Program-made: the position numbers and the translations under genes
Source of the DNA: CAVWDI01 sp046259385
Lineage (GTDB): Bacteria > Chloroflexota > Anaerolineae > Anaerolineales > UBA4823
Length of the DNA: 5,797 bases
Assembly (NCBI GenBank): GCA_046259385.1
Contig: JBJYWI010000222.1
Coordinates: 1-5,797 of the forward strand
Reading direction: 5' to 3'
Notes under the pieces: generated by a model
Told to the model about the DNA's origin: nothing
Seen by the model: the letters and a program-made list of their open reading frames with translations, nothing else
The model's database searches: none
Shown here: positions 5,555 through 5,797 of the stretch, in pieces
Layout of the letters: every line of letters begins with the position of its first letter
Numbering within the stretch: the stretch's first letter is position 1

Positions 5555-5581
5555 TTGCCCCCATCGCGTTGGGGTTACAAT
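5555..5581 (+). promoter_or_regulatory. Second promoter-like element (P2), partial repeat of P1
   Basis: TTGCCC (5555-5560) and TACAAT (5576-5581) are 15 bases apart. The element resembles P1: TTG-CC at the -35 side and an identical TACAATCCC at the -10 side. The short spacer makes it a weaker promoter, and it may be a decayed duplicate. Confidence 0.3.
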
Positions 5582-5642
5582 CCCGTAATGTTGTATGGGA
5601 AGTGGGATAAAAAGGACGAGAACAATCGAATAGGAAAGTTAC

Positions 5643-5715
5643 GCCCCCATCGTCTAGGGGACTAGGACGTAGCCCTTTCAAGGCTAAAACCGGAGTTCGA
5701 ATCTCCGTGGGGGCA
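5643..5715 (+). tRNA. tRNA-Glu (anticodon UUC)
   Basis: The complete cloverleaf fits by eye. The acceptor stem GCCCCCA (5643-5649) pairs perfectly with TGGGGGC (5708-5714), with discriminator A at 5715. The D arm GTC/GAC encloses an AG-rich loop. The anticodon stem TAGCC/GGCTA closes the loop CTTTCAA, with anticodon TTC at 5677-5679 reading GAA/GAG. The T arm is CGGAG-TTCGAAT-CTCCG. The D and anticodon regions closely resemble bacterial tRNA-Glu. CCA is not encoded, since CTTG follows the discriminator, so the tail must be added after transcription. The gene lies downstream of two tandem promoter-like elements and just before a strong hairpin terminator. Confidence 0.96.
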
Positions 5716-5725
5716 CTTGAAAATG

Positions 5726-5760
5726 AAAAAGGCTTTGCTTATAGCAGAGTCTTTTTATTT
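5726..5760 (+). terminator. Rho-independent terminator after tRNA-Glu
   Basis: AAAAAGGCTTTGCT (5726-5739) pairs with AGCAGAGTCTTTTT (5743-5756) over 14 base pairs with two G-U pairs, around a three-base loop. The 3' arm ends in a T-run that continues as ATTT. Its place ten bases after the tRNA makes it a convincing terminator; the A-run on the 5' side means it could also act on the other strand. Confidence 0.8.
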
Positions 5761-5763
5761 TAT

Positions 5764-5797
5764 TCCCTAATCGTCAAGGGGATCAGGACATAGCCCA
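5764..5797 (+). tRNA. tRNA-Glu-like sequence, cut off by the window end (possibly pseudo-tRNA)
   Basis: From 5770 to 5796 the sequence matches the D arm and 5' anticodon stem of the upstream tRNA-Glu at 23 of 27 positions, including ATCGTC, AGGGGA, AGGAC and TAGCCC. If aligned the same way, the acceptor strand is TCCCTAA (5764-5770) and the window ends at tRNA position 33. That last base is A, where nearly all tRNAs have U. The anticodon and 3' half are not visible, so identity and integrity cannot be judged. Confidence 0.5.

Noticed and set aside
5557..5574. CCCCA/TGGGG hairpin as a terminator of jag
   Set aside because: The stem is only five base pairs and is followed by TTACAATCCC, not a U-run; it also lies downstream of a strong promoter for the tRNA, so termination there would not make sense.

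Overview
The window looks like ordinary chromosomal housekeeping DNA from a bacterium, read almost entirely on the + strand. My best guess is a Chloroflexota (Anaerolineae-like) organism. This rests on gene style and order only: a short Gram-positive-type YidC without a lipobox, a YidD with a long acidic N-terminal region, a Jag/KhpB protein with a long acidic linker, and a beta-propeller lipoprotein inside the rpmH-rnpA-yidD-yidC-jag cluster. No 16S or marker phylogeny was possible, so the taxon is an inference.

Layout. Positions 1-170 hold the C-terminal end of a YbbR/CdaR-type repeat protein. An AT-rich gap (171-347) carries a strong sigma70-type promoter flanked by a perfect palindrome, and leads into folD (348-1223), the bifunctional enzyme of one-carbon (tetrahydrofolate) metabolism. 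After a hairpin that probably ends folD transcription, a TATAAT promoter at about 1417 starts the translation/membrane-insertion cluster: rpmH (ribosomal protein L34, 1468-1644, with an unusual C-terminal tail), rnpA (RNase P protein, TTG start, 1660-2001), yidD (2055-2429), an eight-repeat PQQ/BamB-like propeller lipoprotein (2479-3681), yidC (3737-4519) and jag/khpB (4590-5468). Downstream, two tandem promoter-like elements (about 5508-5581) precede tRNA-Glu(UUC) (5643-5715), which is followed by a Rho-independent terminator. A second, tRNA-Glu-like sequence is cut off by the window end.

How the genes work together. L34 and RNase P protein serve translation and tRNA maturation. YidD and YidC support insertion and folding of membrane proteins, and Jag/KhpB is an RNA-binding protein that habitually accompanies yidC. 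The propeller lipoprotein is the one non-canonical member; its position suggests a role at the outer face of the membrane close to the YidC pathway, but this is only contextual. I saw no mobile element, CRISPR array, defence system or clearly novel multi-gene system. The most interesting signals are the lipoprotein insertion, the start-region arrangement of yidD, and the duplicated promoter and tRNA-mimic sequences upstream of tRNA-Glu.
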